Positions 1 to 10,228 of a DNA stretch of 45,412 bases are shown piece by piece. The position numbers were made by a program, and so were the translations under genes. This stretch comes from an uncultured Bacteroidota bacterium (GTDB taxonomy: Bacteria; Bacteroidota; Bacteroidia; Flavobacteriales; Flavobacteriaceae), in NCBI GenBank assembly GCA_903839195.1, contig CAIMBK010000096.1:1-45412 (forward strand), given 5' to 3'. Under the pieces are notes generated by a model. It worked only from the letters and a program-made list of their open reading frames with translations. It was not told the DNA's origin and did not search any database. Each line of letters opens with the position of its first letter. Position 1 is the stretch's first letter.

Positions 1-162
1 ATAGAATCAAATACAAATGTAATGGAATAAGTCCATAAAAATAGCAACTATTTTATTAGAAAGCCAATTGAAAATTTAGTATTTCTATTTTTACTTTTAA
101 AATAATTTTTATTTATATTTGTTAATATTAAAAAAAAACTAATCTATTTAATTTATTATCAA

Positions 163-570
163 ATGAAACATTTATTATCAACCATTATTGTTTTAGGATT
201 AACTTGTACTTCGGCAGTTGCTCAAGAAAAAGAAAGTGCAAAAGTAGTTACCGAAGTTTCGGCAACATTAAAAAGTAAAGAATCGGTAAAAGACAAAAAA
301 GAAGCTGATTTAGTGGCGGCTTTCAAAGCGGCTGGCGTAACGGCTGAAGAAGAGCAAAAAGTGAGAGCAATTTTGGCAGAAAGTGCTGCTTTTTACAAAA
401 CCCTAAAAGCAGATGCATCACTTGATGAAGAAGCGAAAAAAGCGCGTTCAAAAGAATACAGCACCGTTCGAAATAACAATTTAAAAGCGGCATTAGGCGA
501 AGACAAATACAAAGCGTTCAAACAAATTCAAAAAGAACAAAAAGAAGCTGCTGAAGCTACAAAACAATAA
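163..570 (+). CDS. Small secreted Lys/Glu/Ala-rich helical protein, unknown function
   Basis: ATG ORF with N-terminal signal peptide (MKHLLSTIIVLGLTCTSAVAQ), followed by a terminator hairpin; no family recognised. Confidence 0.6.
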   Translation: MKHLLSTIIVLGLTCTSAVAQEKESAKVVTEVSATLKSKESVKDKKEADLVAAFKAAGVTAEEEQKVRAILAESAAFYKTLKADASLDEEAKKARSKEYSTVRNNNLKAALGEDKYKAFKQIQKEQKEAAEATKQ

Positions 571-585
571 TTTTTTATCAAATAT

Positions 586-622
586 AAAGCCCTTTCAATT
601 CTAAAATGAAAGGGCTTTTTTA
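586..622. terminator. Rho-independent terminator between convergent genes
   Basis: AAAGCCCTTTCA...TGAAAGGGCTTTTTT hairpin with T-run. Confidence 0.8.
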
Positions 623-644
623 TGTAAAAATTTAAGGTTAACCC

Positions 645-3272
645 TTATTTTATATAGTCAATTGCTTTCTCTAAAGCTTCCGAAATTCCAGCTGAATTTT
701 TTCCTCCTGCAGTTGCGAAAAATGGTTGTCCCCCTCCACCACCTTGGATGAATTTTCCTAAATCTCGAACTACATTTCCAGCATTTAATCCTTTTTCGGT
801 TACCAATTCTTTGGAGATATAACACGTTAACATTGGTTTATCTTCCTCTGCTGTGGCAAAAACCAAAAACAAATTTGTACCTAAATTTCCTAATTCGTAA
901 GCCAAATCTTTGGCGCCATCAGCGTTCAAATCGACGCGCTTGGCTAGAAATTGAACCCCATTTATTTGTTGAATTTCAGGAGTTAAAACAGCTTTTAAGT
1001 TTTTTACTTTATCTTTTACGAAAGCTTCAATTTGTTTAGCAAGTTTGGTGTTTTCGTCTTGCAAGGAATGAATGGCTTTTAAGACATCTTGTGGATTTTT
1101 CAGCACTTCTTTCACTTCATTTAAAGTGTTTTCGTAGGAAGCAAAATGCGCTTTTACCGCATCGCTCGTAATGGCTTCAATACGACGAATTCCAGCAGCA
1201 ACGGCGCCTTCCGAAACGATTTTGAAATGCCAGATTTCTGCCGTGTTTTGGACGTGAATTCCGCCACACAATTCCATGCTTTCGCCAAATTTGATTGCGC
1301 GAACCTCATCGCCATATTTTTCACCAAAAAGCGCCATGGCTCCTTCCTCCAAAGCTTGTTGAATGGGAATACTTCTTCGTTCGATTAATGGCAATTGTTC
1401 TTGGATTTTATCATTGACAAAATCTTCCACTTGTTGTAATTCGGATTCCGTCATTTTTGCAAAATGAGAGAAATCGAAACGCAAATAATTTGGATTTACC
1501 AAAGACCCTTTTTGTTCGACATGCGTTCCTAAAATGGTTCGCAAAGCTTGGTGCATCAAATGTGTCGCCGAATGATTTCGGGCAGACAAACTTCTTAAAT
1601 CCGTATTGACTTTGGCGACAAAAGAGGCATTTATGTTTTCGGGTAATTTTTTTGCCAAATGCAAAATCAAGTTATTTTCTTTTTTGGTATCAACAATTTC
1701 AATTGAATCATTGGCAGAAACCAACGTTCCTTTATCGCCAACTTGCCCACCACCTTCTGGATAAAACGGAGTTGTATTTAAAACGATTTGGTATAACAAA
1801 CCCTCTTTTTTACTATCAATTTTACGAAAACGCGTTATTTGCACTTCATTTTCAGTTTGATCATAACCTACAAAAGTTTCTGTATTTCCTGGAACTAAAA
1901 TTACCCAATCTTCTGTAGAAACTTCGGAAGCCGCTCTAGAACGGGTTTTTTGTTCCAGCATCGCAGCATCAAAACCGGCTTCGTCTAATTCGAATCCGCG
2001 TTCTCTTAAAATCAAAGCGGTCAAATCGATTGGAAACCCAAACGTATCGTATAATTCAAATGCTTTTTGTCCTGAAACCAAATTGCCTTTGGTGGCATTT
2101 ATTACATTTTCTAATAATTGTAATCCTTGATCCAAAGTTCTTAAAAACGAATTTTCTTCTTCGCGAATTACGTTCATTACCAACGTTTTTTGTGAGGAAA
2201 TTTCTGGAAAAGAACTTCCCATTTGGTCGCTAAGTGTTTCCACTAATTGATATATAAATGCTTCTTTGGTATTCAAGAACGTAAAACCATAGCGAATAGC
2301 GCGACGCAAAATTCTTCGAATTACATAGCCTGCGCCCGTATTGGAAGTCAATTGTCCATCGGCAATAGCGAAAGCAACGGCGCGAACGTGATCGGCAATA
2401 ACACGAATCGCGATGTTGATTTTTTCTTCGGCATCGTCTTTGGCTTTGATGGTATATTTTGCCCCAGTGATGGATTCAATTTTAGTAATTAATGGCGAAA
2501 AAACATCGGTATCATAATTGGATTGAACGTGTTGTAAAACCATACACAAACGCTCAAAACCCATTCCTGTATCGACGTGTTGCGCTGGAAGTTTTTCAAG
2601 CGAACCATCGGCTTTTCGGTTGAATTCCATGAAAACATTGTTCCAAATTTCTACCACATGCGGATGGTCATTGTTTACTAAATCTTTCCCAGGGAATTTT
2701 GCTTTTTCTTCCTTGGAACGAATATCGACATGAATTTCAGAACATGGACCACACGGACCTTGATCGCCCATTTCCCAAAAATTATCTTTTTTATTTCCTA
2801 ATAAAATGCGGTCTTCAGAAATTAATGTTTTCCAAATATCATAGGCTTCTTGATCGAACGGAACGTTTTCTTCTTTGCTTCCTTCGAAAACCGTAACGTA
2901 GAGAATGTCTTTGTCGATTTTATAAACTTCGGTCAATAATTCCCAAGCCCAAGTAATGGCTTCTTTTTTAAAATAGTCGCCAAAAGACCAATTTCCGAGC
3001 ATTTCGAACATCGTATGATGGTAGGTATCAATTCCAACTTCTTCCAAATCGTTGTGTTTTCCTGAAACGCGAAGGCATTTTTGGGTATCGGCGATTCGGG
3101 GGCTTTTTGGAGTTCCGTTTCCGAGAAAATATTCTTTGAACTGTGCCATTCCTGAGTTGTTGAACATCAAGGTGGGGTCGTTTTTGAGTACAATTGGTGC
3201 TGAAGGAACAATGGTATGTCCTTTACTTTGAAAAAAATCTAGAAATTGTTTTCTAACGTCTTGTGATTTCAT
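645..3272 (-). CDS. alaS: Alanyl-tRNA synthetase
   Basis: 875 aa; starts [40 protein letters not shown] and CGGIHV motifs, C-terminal Gly-rich [14 protein letters not shown]. Confidence 0.98.
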   Translation of the reverse strand: MKSQDVRKQFLDFFQSKGHTIVPSAPIVLKNDPTLMFNNSGMAQFKEYFLGNGTPKSPRIADTQKCLRVSGKHNDLEEVGIDTYHHTMFEMLGNWSFGDYFKKEAITWAWELLTEVYKIDKDILYVTVFEGSKEENVPFDQEAYDIWKTLISEDRILLGNKKDNFWEMGDQGPCGPCSEIHVDIRSKEEKAKFPGKDLVNNDHPHVVEIWNNVFMEFNRKADGSLEKLPAQHVDTGMGFERLCMVLQHVQSNYDTDVFSPLITKIESITGAKYTIKAKDDAEEKINIAIRVIADHVRAVAFAIADGQLTSNTGAGYVIRRILRRAIRYGFTFLNTKEAFIYQLVETLSDQMGSSFPEISSQKTLVMNVIREEENSFLRTLDQGLQLLENVINATKGNLVSGQKAFELYDTFGFPIDLTALILRERGFELDEAGFDAAMLEQKTRSRAASEVSTEDWVILVPGNTETFVGYDQTENEVQITRFRKIDSKKEGLLYQIVLNTTPFYPEGGGQVGDKGTLVSANDSIEIVDTKKENNLILHLAKKLPENINASFVAKVNTDLRSLSARNHSATHLMHQALRTILGTHVEQKGSLVNPNYLRFDFSHFAKMTESELQQVEDFVNDKIQEQLPLIERRSIPIQQALEEGAMALFGEKYGDEVRAIKFGESMELCGGIHVQNTAEIWHFKIVSEGAVAAGIRRIEAITSDAVKAHFASYENTLNEVKEVLKNPQDVLKAIHSLQDENTKLAKQIEAFVKDKVKNLKAVLTPEIQQINGVQFLAKRVDLNADGAKDLAYELGNLGTNLFLVFATAEEDKPMLTCYISKELVTEKGLNAGNVVRDLGKFIQGGGGGQPFFATAGGKNSAGISEALEKAIDYIK

Positions 3273-3355
3273 TGTTCTTGTTTATTCGGTTATTTGGTTA
3301 ATTTGTTAATTGGTTTTCGAATCAACGAATTTCCAATTAAAAAATTAACTTTTTT

Positions 3356-3497
3356 GCCCCAGATGGTAGTGGAAAGCTTCGAAGTTTAGAATTTTATTTT
3401 TTCTTGTGGCGGCAGAGCGACCAAAGGAAGCTCCTGCTGGCGCGTAGAAAAAAAGAATTCAAAACGAGAACTTGCAACGAACAGCTGGATAAGGCTC
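3356..3497. repeat. Structured interspersed element, copy A (flavobacterial type)
   Basis: GATGGTAGTGGAAAG ... long AT stem (gaattttattttttct / agaaaaaaagaattc) enclosing a GC-rich head ... TTGCAACGAACAGCTGGA; same two-part consensus as 10137-10221. Confidence 0.5.
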
Positions 3498-3616
3498 ATA
3501 AAATTGTATTAAATTGTAAGGTAAACTGAAAAAACATTTATTAAATTTGTTCGCCATGTAATTTATAATTCTAAGAATCTTATCTTGCAAGGTGCAAAAA
3601 TAGCATATTTTAAAAC

Positions 3617-4594
3617 ATGTCGAAGGTAAAATATTATTACGATTCTGAAAATTTGGCTTATCGGAGGATAAACAACCTAAAACGGAGGAAATTTGGCATG
3701 ATTGCTTTGTTTTTATTATCGGCGGCATTGTTTGGACTTTTGAGTTTTATTTTGTTGTTGAATACGTCATTTTTGGAAACGCCAAAGGATAAGTTTTTGA
3801 CTCGAGAATTGGATGTTTTGAAGATTCAATATTCGATTTTGAATAAGAAAATGGATCAAGTGGATGATGTAATTGGAAGTATTGAGGATCGAGATAATAA
3901 TTTATATCGGGTTTATTTTAATACTTCTCCGATTCCAGAGGAGCAGCGAAAAGCGGGTTTTGGCGGAGTTAATCGGTATAAAGAATTGGCTGGATTTGAC
4001 AATTCGGAATTGGTGATAAACACAACAAAACGGGTGGATGTTTTATCAAAAAGATTGGTGATTCAATCGAAATCATTGGATGAAATTTTGAAATTGGCCA
4101 AAGAAAAAAGCAAATTATTAGCGGCAATTCCAGCTATTCAACCTGTTCGAAATGAAAATTTGAGACGAGTAGCTTCTGGGTTTGGTTACCGAAGTGATCC
4201 GTTTACAAAGATTCGGAAATTTCATGAAGGAATGGATTTTTCTGCCAAAACAGGAACGCCTATATTTGCCACTGGAGATGGTGTTGTAGCCCGGGCTGAC
4301 AACTCCGCTTCTGGGTTTGGCAATCATATTGTGATTCGGCATGGTTTTGGTTATGAAACACTTTACGGCCATTTGAGTAAATACAAATCACGAGTGGGAC
4401 AGCGCGTTAATCGGGGCGATATTATTGGATATGTTGGTAGTACGGGACGTTCGGAAGCGCCACATTTGCATTATGAAGTTCACAAAAACGGTGAAGTCGT
4501 AAATCCGCTGAATTTTTATTATGGCAATATTTCGGCCGCCGAATATGTTGCAATTTCAAAAATTGCGAACCAAGAAAATCAATCGCTGGATTAA
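3617..4594 (+). CDS. M23 family metallopeptidase (membrane-anchored)
   Basis: One N-terminal TM segment; LytM motifs FHEGMDFSAKTGTPIFATGDGVV, YGHLSKY, GRSEAPHLHYEV. Confidence 0.93.
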   Translation: MSKVKYYYDSENLAYRRINNLKRRKFGMIALFLLSAALFGLLSFILLLNTSFLETPKDKFLTRELDVLKIQYSILNKKMDQVDDVIGSIEDRDNNLYRVYFNTSPIPEEQRKAGFGGVNRYKELAGFDNSELVINTTKRVDVLSKRLVIQSKSLDEILKLAKEKSKLLAAIPAIQPVRNENLRRVASGFGYRSDPFTKIRKFHEGMDFSAKTGTPIFATGDGVVARADNSASGFGNHIVIRHGFGYETLYGHLSKYKSRVGQRVNRGDIIGYVGSTGRSEAPHLHYEVHKNGEVVNPLNFYYGNISAAEYVAISKIANQENQSLD

Positions 4595-4788
4595 GGATTT
4601 GGGATTGAGGATTTGGGATTAAGGATTTGGGATTGAGGATTTGGGATTGAGGATTTAGGATTGAGGATTTGGGATTGAGGATTTGGAATTGAGGATTTGG
4701 AATTGAGGATTTGGAATTGAGGATTGAGGATTTGGAATTGAGGATTGAAGATTGAGGATTGAGGATTTGGGATTCAGGATTTGGGATT
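4595..4788. repeat. Imperfect tandem repeat, about 14-bp unit GGATTTGGGATTGA
   Basis: Repeated GGATTTGGGATTGA / GGATTTGGAATTGA / GGATTGA units, starting just after the M23 gene stop codon. Confidence 0.9.
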
Positions 4789-4848
4789 TTTTAAATTGAC
4801 AATTCATAATTTAAAATTCATAATTTATAATAAAAATAAGTTAATACT

Positions 4849-5181
4849 ATGCATATAGAACTTTCAAAAGACAAAAGATATTTCAGCATTGGCGAATTGG
4901 CAAAAGCCTTTGATGTCAACGCTTCTTTGATTCGGTTTTGGGATAAGGAATTTGATATTCTTAAGCCCAAAAAGAACGCCAAAGGCAATCGAATGTTTAC
5001 GCCAGAAGACGTAAAAAATCTTCAGGTAATTTATCATTTGGTAAAAGAACGCGGATTCACTTTGGAAGGAGCACGAACACATTTGAAAGAAGGCCAAAAG
5101 AAAACGCTCGATAAATATGAAATTATTAGCAAGTTAGAATCCATCAAAGTACAATTGGTGAATTTGAAAACTGGATTATAA
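4849..5181 (+). CDS. MerR family transcriptional regulator
   Basis: YFSIGELAKAFDVNASLIRFWDKEFDILKPKKNAKGNRMFTPEDV, a MerR helix-turn-helix. Confidence 0.92.
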   Translation: MHIELSKDKRYFSIGELAKAFDVNASLIRFWDKEFDILKPKKNAKGNRMFTPEDVKNLQVIYHLVKERGFTLEGARTHLKEGQKKTLDKYEIISKLESIKVQLVNLKTGL

Positions 5182-5240
5182 TTTTTTAATTGATAATAAA
5201 TAAATAGATAAATAAACATTAATACTTAAATTAAACAAAC

Positions 5241-5834
5241 ATGGATTTTAAAAAATTTTTACCTTGGATTATTGCTGCAGTTGTTATTTTTGGTGGTTAT
5301 TCCTGGATTAAAGGAATCAACAACACTGCGGTGGTTTATGAACAAAACATCAACGAAGCGTGGGGAAATGTTCAAACTTCTTATCAACGAAGAAATGATC
5401 TTATTGGCAATTTAGTAAACACTGTAAAAGGTGCTGCCGATTTTGAAAAAAGCACTTTAACTGCTGTAATTGAAGCAAGAGCTAAAGCAACAGCGGTAAC
5501 TATTGACCCAAAAAATATTTCACCAGAACAATTGATTCAATTCAACCAAGCCCAAAGTGGCGTAAGTTCCTCTTTGTCAAGATTATTGGTTTCTGTGGAG
5601 AAATATCCTGATTTGAAGGCCAACGAGAATTTCTTGAAATTACAAGACGAATTGGCCAGTACAGAAAACCAAATTTTAACGTCAAGAACCCGTTTTAATG
5701 AAGCGGTAAAACCTTACAATTCTCATATCAAAACGTTCCCGAATTCTCTTTTCGCAGGAGCATTTGGATTTAAAGAAAAACCATACTTTGAAGCAACAGT
5801 TGGCGCTGATAAACCCGTTGAAGTAAAATTCTAA
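5241..5834 (+). CDS. LemA family protein
   Basis: N-terminal TM helix then NEAWGNVQTSYQRRNDLIGNLVNTVKG and RFNEAVKPYNSHIKTFPNSLFAGAFGFKEKPYFEA. Confidence 0.95.
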   Translation: MDFKKFLPWIIAAVVIFGGYSWIKGINNTAVVYEQNINEAWGNVQTSYQRRNDLIGNLVNTVKGAADFEKSTLTAVIEARAKATAVTIDPKNISPEQLIQFNQAQSGVSSSLSRLLVSVEKYPDLKANENFLKLQDELASTENQILTSRTRFNEAVKPYNSHIKTFPNSLFAGAFGFKEKPYFEATVGADKPVEVKF

Positions 5835-5843
5835 TCACTAAAG

Positions 5844-6281
5844 ATGTCTAAAACAACTGCTTTTTTATCCCAAACAGACGAACAAGAAATTGTTGAAGCC
5901 ATTCGTTTGGCCGAAAAAAACACGTCGGGGGAAATACGAGTTCATATTGAAAATTCTTCAGAAATTGCTCCTTTTGAACGTGCCAAAATCGTTTTTTCGG
6001 AACTAAAAATGGACCAAACCGAACTCAAAAATGGCGTCTTAATTTATCTTGCAGTTGCCGATAAACAATTTGTTATTTGTGGCGATAAAGGCATTAACGA
6101 TATTGTTGGTGATGGTTTTTGGGAAAGCACCAAAAACATTATGGCTTCCCATTTCAAAAAAGGGGATTTCAAGCAAGGTTTTGTTGAAGGCATTCAAAAG
6201 GCGGGCGAACAACTAAAAAAACATTTTCCTTGGACAGAAGGTGATACGAATGAATTGTCAAACGAAATCTCTAAAGGGTAA
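5844..6281 (+). CDS. TPM domain-containing protein
   Basis: AIRLAEKNTSGEIRVHIENSS...GVLIYLAVADKQFVICGDKGIN; downstream of LemA. Confidence 0.88.
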   Translation: MSKTTAFLSQTDEQEIVEAIRLAEKNTSGEIRVHIENSSEIAPFERAKIVFSELKMDQTELKNGVLIYLAVADKQFVICGDKGINDIVGDGFWESTKNIMASHFKKGDFKQGFVEGIQKAGEQLKKHFPWTEGDTNELSNEISKG

Positions 6282-7075
6282 TGAAAAAGCAACTATTTAA
6301 AATAAATTTTAGCATTTTATTACTTTTTTTAATGCTTTCGCAAATGGGTTTGGCACAATTTACCATTCCAGAAAAACCTGATTTTCAATCAAGTGTTTAT
6401 GATTATGCCGGTTTATTGAACGAAAATGAAAAAGCGCAATTGGAAGAAAAACTAATTCGCTATTCAGATTCCACTTCAACACAAATCGTGGTCATAACAA
6501 TAGAAAGTCTAAAAGGCGAAGACATTGGGATTTTAACACCAAAATGGGCTCATCAATGGGGGCTTGGCCAAGCCAAAGAAGATAATGGCGTTTTGATTTT
6601 GGTTGCCAAAGGCGAAAGAAAAATCTGGATTTCTGCGGGTTATGGTCTTGAAGATCGATTAACTGCGGGAATTGGTGGCGAAATCTGCCGAAATATCATC
6701 ACACCCGAATTCAAAGCTGGAAGTTATTACAACGGATTAGACAAAGGAGCCGATGCTGTTTTTAGTGTTTTTAAAGGAAAATACAAAAGCGAACGAAAAC
6801 AATCCAAAGACGAGGAATTGCCCGTATTACCCTTCATTATCCTTTTCATTATAATTCTAGTAATTCTATCAAAAATTAAAGGCGGTGGAAACGGAAATTC
6901 TGGAAATTCAGGGGGAGGTCCAAGTTTTATGGACGTACTAATTCTGAGTAGTTTGGGTCGTGGTTTTGGCGATAATTCTGGAGGTGGCTTCGGAGGAAGT
7001 TCTGGTGGCGGCGGCTTTGGTGGTGGATTCGGCGGTGGAGGTTTCTCCGGCGGTGGTTCTGGTGGCAGCTGGTAA
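6281..7075 (+). CDS. TPM domain protein, YgcG-like, with Gly/Ser-rich C-terminus
   Basis: Signal peptide, VYDYAGLLNENEKAQLEEKL...STQIVVITIESL, TM helix, GGGFGGSSGGGGFGGGFGGG tail; start overlaps preceding stop. Confidence 0.93.
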   Translation: MKKQLFKINFSILLLFLMLSQMGLAQFTIPEKPDFQSSVYDYAGLLNENEKAQLEEKLIRYSDSTSTQIVVITIESLKGEDIGILTPKWAHQWGLGQAKEDNGVLILVAKGERKIWISAGYGLEDRLTAGIGGEICRNIITPEFKAGSYYNGLDKGADAVFSVFKGKYKSERKQSKDEELPVLPFIILFIIILVILSKIKGGGNGNSGNSGGGPSFMDVLILSSLGRGFGDNSGGGFGGSSGGGGFGGGFGGGGFSGGGSGGSW

Positions 7076-7117
7076 ATATTCAATTCAAATTAAGAAATAA
7101 AAGTCTTTTTTTAGCCC

Positions 7118-8662
7118 ATGTCAAACCATCCGAAAGATAATTTGTTGGTACTTATTCGATCGCTTTCCAAGTCGGAAAAGCGGCATTTCAAACTTTATGT
7201 GAATCGTTTGGATGTGAATAGCGATGCCAAATTCTTGATGCTTTTCAATCTTTTGGACAAAATGAACGAGTATGACGAAGCGCTAATTCTAAAAAGCAAG
7301 ATAGTTACCAAACAACAATTATCGAATCTTAAAGCGCATTTATACAAGCAAATCTTAATCAGTTTGCGATTGAATCCGGTGAATCAAAATATCCGAATTC
7401 ACATTCGAGAACAATTGGATTTTGCCACTATTTTATACTACAAAGGACTTTACAAACAAAGTCTGAAAATATTAGAAAAAACAAAAGTATTGGCTGTTGA
7501 AAACGAGGAGAAAAACATCGCCTACGAAATAGTCGAATTAGAAAAAGTAATTGAATCCCAATACATTACACGAAGCATTCATGGTCGCGCCGACGAATTG
7601 ATTCTCCAATCAAAGGAATTGAGCCGGCAGAATGGCATTGCGAGTGAACTTTCCAATTTATCGCTTCAATTGTATCGAATTATGCTTAAAAGCGGTTATG
7701 CCAAAAGCGATTTGGAGATGAAAATTATTACGGACGACTTTCATAAAAACATGCCAAAATACAAAATTGAAACGCTTGGATTTCGAGAAAAATTGTGGTT
7801 ATATAAAGCCAATTTGTGGCATAGTTTTTTAATTCAAGATTTTCTTTCCTGTTATAAATATGCCAAAAAATGGGTGAATTTATTTCATGAAAATGAACAA
7901 ATGATTTACTTGAATCCCGTTTGGTTTATCAAGGGAAACAACTATTTATTAGAATGTTTGTATTTGATAAAACACAAATCCTATTTCAAAAATACACTTG
8001 AAAAACTGGAACAAAGCTTTGATTCTGATTTGTTTCCAAAGAATGAAAATTTAAATTCCTTACGCTTTTTATGTGTTTCGAATAGCAAATTAAACCTTCA
8101 TTTTTTAGAAGGCGATTTTGAAGGCGGAATGTATTTAGTTGCTTCCATTTTGAAAAACATGAAAGTTCACGAAGACCGAATTGACGAACATCACGTAATG
8201 GTTTTGTATTACAAAATCGCTTGTTTGTATTTTGGAAATGGCGACAATAAAAAATGCATCGACTATTTGAAAAAAATCATCGATAATAAATCCTTAAGCA
8301 TGCGGGAAGATTTGATGTGTTTTGCGCGTGTTTTAAGTTTAGTGGCTCATTTTGACGCTGGTTTGGATTATCATTTGGAAAAACAATTGAAAAGCACCTA
8401 TACTTTTTTGATTAAAATGAATGATTTACACGGAGTTCAAAAAGAAATGATAAAGTTTCTAAAAAATCTAGGTTCAATATATCCGCAAGATTTGAAATCG
8501 GAATTTCGAAAACTCCATGCAAGGTTGCAAGTGTTTGAAAATCACCCTTATGAAAAAAGGGCCTTTTTGTATTTGGACATTATTTCTTGGCTTGAAAGCA
8601 AGATTGAAAACAAACCGGTTGCGCAAATTATTCGGGAAAAATCGTCTAAAATATTGCGCTAA
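7118..8662 (+). CDS. Conserved hypothetical protein, helical repeat-like
   Basis: 514 aa ORF; MSNHPKDNLLVLIRSLSKSEKRHFKLYVNRL; helix-rich, no catalytic motif recognised. Confidence 0.7.
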   Translation: MSNHPKDNLLVLIRSLSKSEKRHFKLYVNRLDVNSDAKFLMLFNLLDKMNEYDEALILKSKIVTKQQLSNLKAHLYKQILISLRLNPVNQNIRIHIREQLDFATILYYKGLYKQSLKILEKTKVLAVENEEKNIAYEIVELEKVIESQYITRSIHGRADELILQSKELSRQNGIASELSNLSLQLYRIMLKSGYAKSDLEMKIITDDFHKNMPKYKIETLGFREKLWLYKANLWHSFLIQDFLSCYKYAKKWVNLFHENEQMIYLNPVWFIKGNNYLLECLYLIKHKSYFKNTLEKLEQSFDSDLFPKNENLNSLRFLCVSNSKLNLHFLEGDFEGGMYLVASILKNMKVHEDRIDEHHVMVLYYKIACLYFGNGDNKKCIDYLKKIIDNKSLSMREDLMCFARVLSLVAHFDAGLDYHLEKQLKSTYTFLIKMNDLHGVQKEMIKFLKNLGSIYPQDLKSEFRKLHARLQVFENHPYEKRAFLYLDIISWLESKIENKPVAQIIREKSSKILR

Positions 8663-8666
8663 AAAA

Positions 8667-8683
8667 AGCCCTTAAAAAGGGCT
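8667..8683. terminator. Bidirectional terminator between convergent genes
   Basis: AGCCCTTAAAAAGGGCT hairpin flanked by A-run and T-rich sequence. Confidence 0.7.
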
Positions 8684-8688
8684 AATTA

Positions 8689-9999
8689 TTATTTTTCTCT
8701 AATATAAATATCGATTGGAACTCCCGAAAAATCCCATTTTTCACGAATTTTATTTTCTAGGAAACGCTTGTAGGCTTCTTTGACATATTGCGGCAAATTG
8801 GCAAAAAACACAAACTGAGGCGTTGGCGTTGGCAATTGCATACAATATTTAATTTTCACATATTTTCCTTTCAAAGCGGGTGGTGGATAACCTTCGATGA
8901 CTTTCAACATATAATCGTTGAATTTGGATGTTGGAATTCGTTGTTTTCGGTTTTCAAAAACCTGAACCGTTGCTTCCAAAGCTTTCAACAAACGTTGTTT
9001 GGTTAATGCGGAAACGAAAAGAATAGGCACATCGGTAAATGGCATTAATTCTTTTCTGATTTTTTCTTCGTAATCACGCGTCGACATGGTGTCTTTTTCG
9101 ACCAAATCCCATTTATTTACAAGGATTACAACTCCTTTTCTGTTTTTTTCAGCAAGCCAAAAAATACTTTGATCTTGACCTTCAAAACCTCGAGTGGCGT
9201 CAATGATTAAGATACAAATATCGGCGTGTTCAATGGCGCGAACGGAGCGCATTACGGAGTAAAACTCCAAATCTTCTTTTACTTTTGCTTTACGACGAAT
9301 TCCAGCGGTATCGACCAAGTTGAATTCGAATCCAAAACGGTCAAATTTGGTGTCAATGGCGTCGCGCGTTGTTCCTGCAATATCGGTTACGATGTATCGA
9401 TCTTTGCCAATTAAGGCATTTATGAAACTCGATTTTCCAGCATTTGGTCGACCTACAACGGCAAAACGTGGTAATTCTAATTCTTCTTGTGTTGGTTCTG
9501 GTTTGATAGGGAAAGCATCAATTAAGGCGTCTAATAAATCGCCGGTTCCGCTTCCAGAAATACTGGCAAACGTATAATATTCGCCTAAACCTAAATTATA
9601 AAACTCGATGGCGTCTTTTTCGCGCATGGAATTATCTACTTTGTTTACGGCTAATAAAACGGGTTTGGTTACTTTTCGTAATAATCGTGCTACGGCGTCA
9701 TCCATTGGGGTTATTCCTTCTTCGACATCTACGACAAAAATAATTACGTCGGCTTCGTCGATGGCTAATTCGACTTGTTTGCGAATTTCTGCTTCAAAAA
9801 CGTCGTCGGAACCGCGCACATAGCCACCAGTATCAATTACTGAAAATTCTTTTCCATTCCATTCGCTTTTTCCGTAATTTCTATCACGGGTTACGCCCGA
9901 AACTGAATCTACGATAGCTTCTCTTCGTTGAATCAATCGATTAAAAAGGGTTGATTTCCCTACGTTTGGTCTTCCTACGATTGCGACAATATTATTCAT
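8689..9999 (-). CDS. der: Ribosome biogenesis GTPase Der (EngA)
   Basis: Two tandem GTPase domains ([14 protein letters not shown] and [14 protein letters not shown]) and a KH-like C-terminus. Confidence 0.98.
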   Translation of the reverse strand: MNNIVAIVGRPNVGKSTLFNRLIQRREAIVDSVSGVTRDRNYGKSEWNGKEFSVIDTGGYVRGSDDVFEAEIRKQVELAIDEADVIIFVVDVEEGITPMDDAVARLLRKVTKPVLLAVNKVDNSMREKDAIEFYNLGLGEYYTFASISGSGTGDLLDALIDAFPIKPEPTQEELELPRFAVVGRPNAGKSSFINALIGKDRYIVTDIAGTTRDAIDTKFDRFGFEFNLVDTAGIRRKAKVKEDLEFYSVMRSVRAIEHADICILIIDATRGFEGQDQSIFWLAEKNRKGVVILVNKWDLVEKDTMSTRDYEEKIRKELMPFTDVPILFVSALTKQRLLKALEATVQVFENRKQRIPTSKFNDYMLKVIEGYPPPALKGKYVKIKYCMQLPTPTPQFVFFANLPQYVKEAYKRFLENKIREKWDFSGVPIDIYIREK

Positions 10000-10136
10000 A
10001 TTATAATTTTAGATTGTGGATTTTAGATTTTGGATTTTGGATTACCAAAAAAGAATTTCTAAAAAACACTAATAACAAAGCATTTTAATTTTTTGCAAAG
10101 GTACGCTATTATTTTTGTTATGCTACCATCTTGATT

Positions 10137-10221
10137 GCGTGAAGGATAGTAGTGGAAATCCTTTGTTGCCCTTTTTTGGCAACAAAGATTGTAGCGAATA
10201 GCCTGACCCTTGTGGTCACGC
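10137..10221. ncRNA. Structured interspersed element, copy B (candidate small RNA)
   Basis: Outer stem GCGTGA (10137-10142) / TCACGC (10216-10221); inner perfect 10-bp stem CTTTGTTGCC (10161-10170) / GGCAACAAAG (10178-10187). Confidence 0.5.
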
Positions 10222-10228
10222 CCAAAAT

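Noticed and set aside
833-2896. Six + strand ORFs of 65-88 aa within the alaS region
   Set aside because: Antisense to a clearly coding gene with full-length conserved AlaRS motifs; no protein-like features.
3459-3728. 89-aa minus-strand ORF
   Set aside because: Overlaps the structured element and the start of the M23 gene; low-complexity, no family likeness.
4595-4788. CRISPR array
   Set aside because: Units are contiguous 14-bp tandem repeats without unique spacers, and no cas genes are present.
6727-7083. Proline-rich minus-strand ORF
   Set aside because: Antisense of the Gly-rich tail of the TPM protein.
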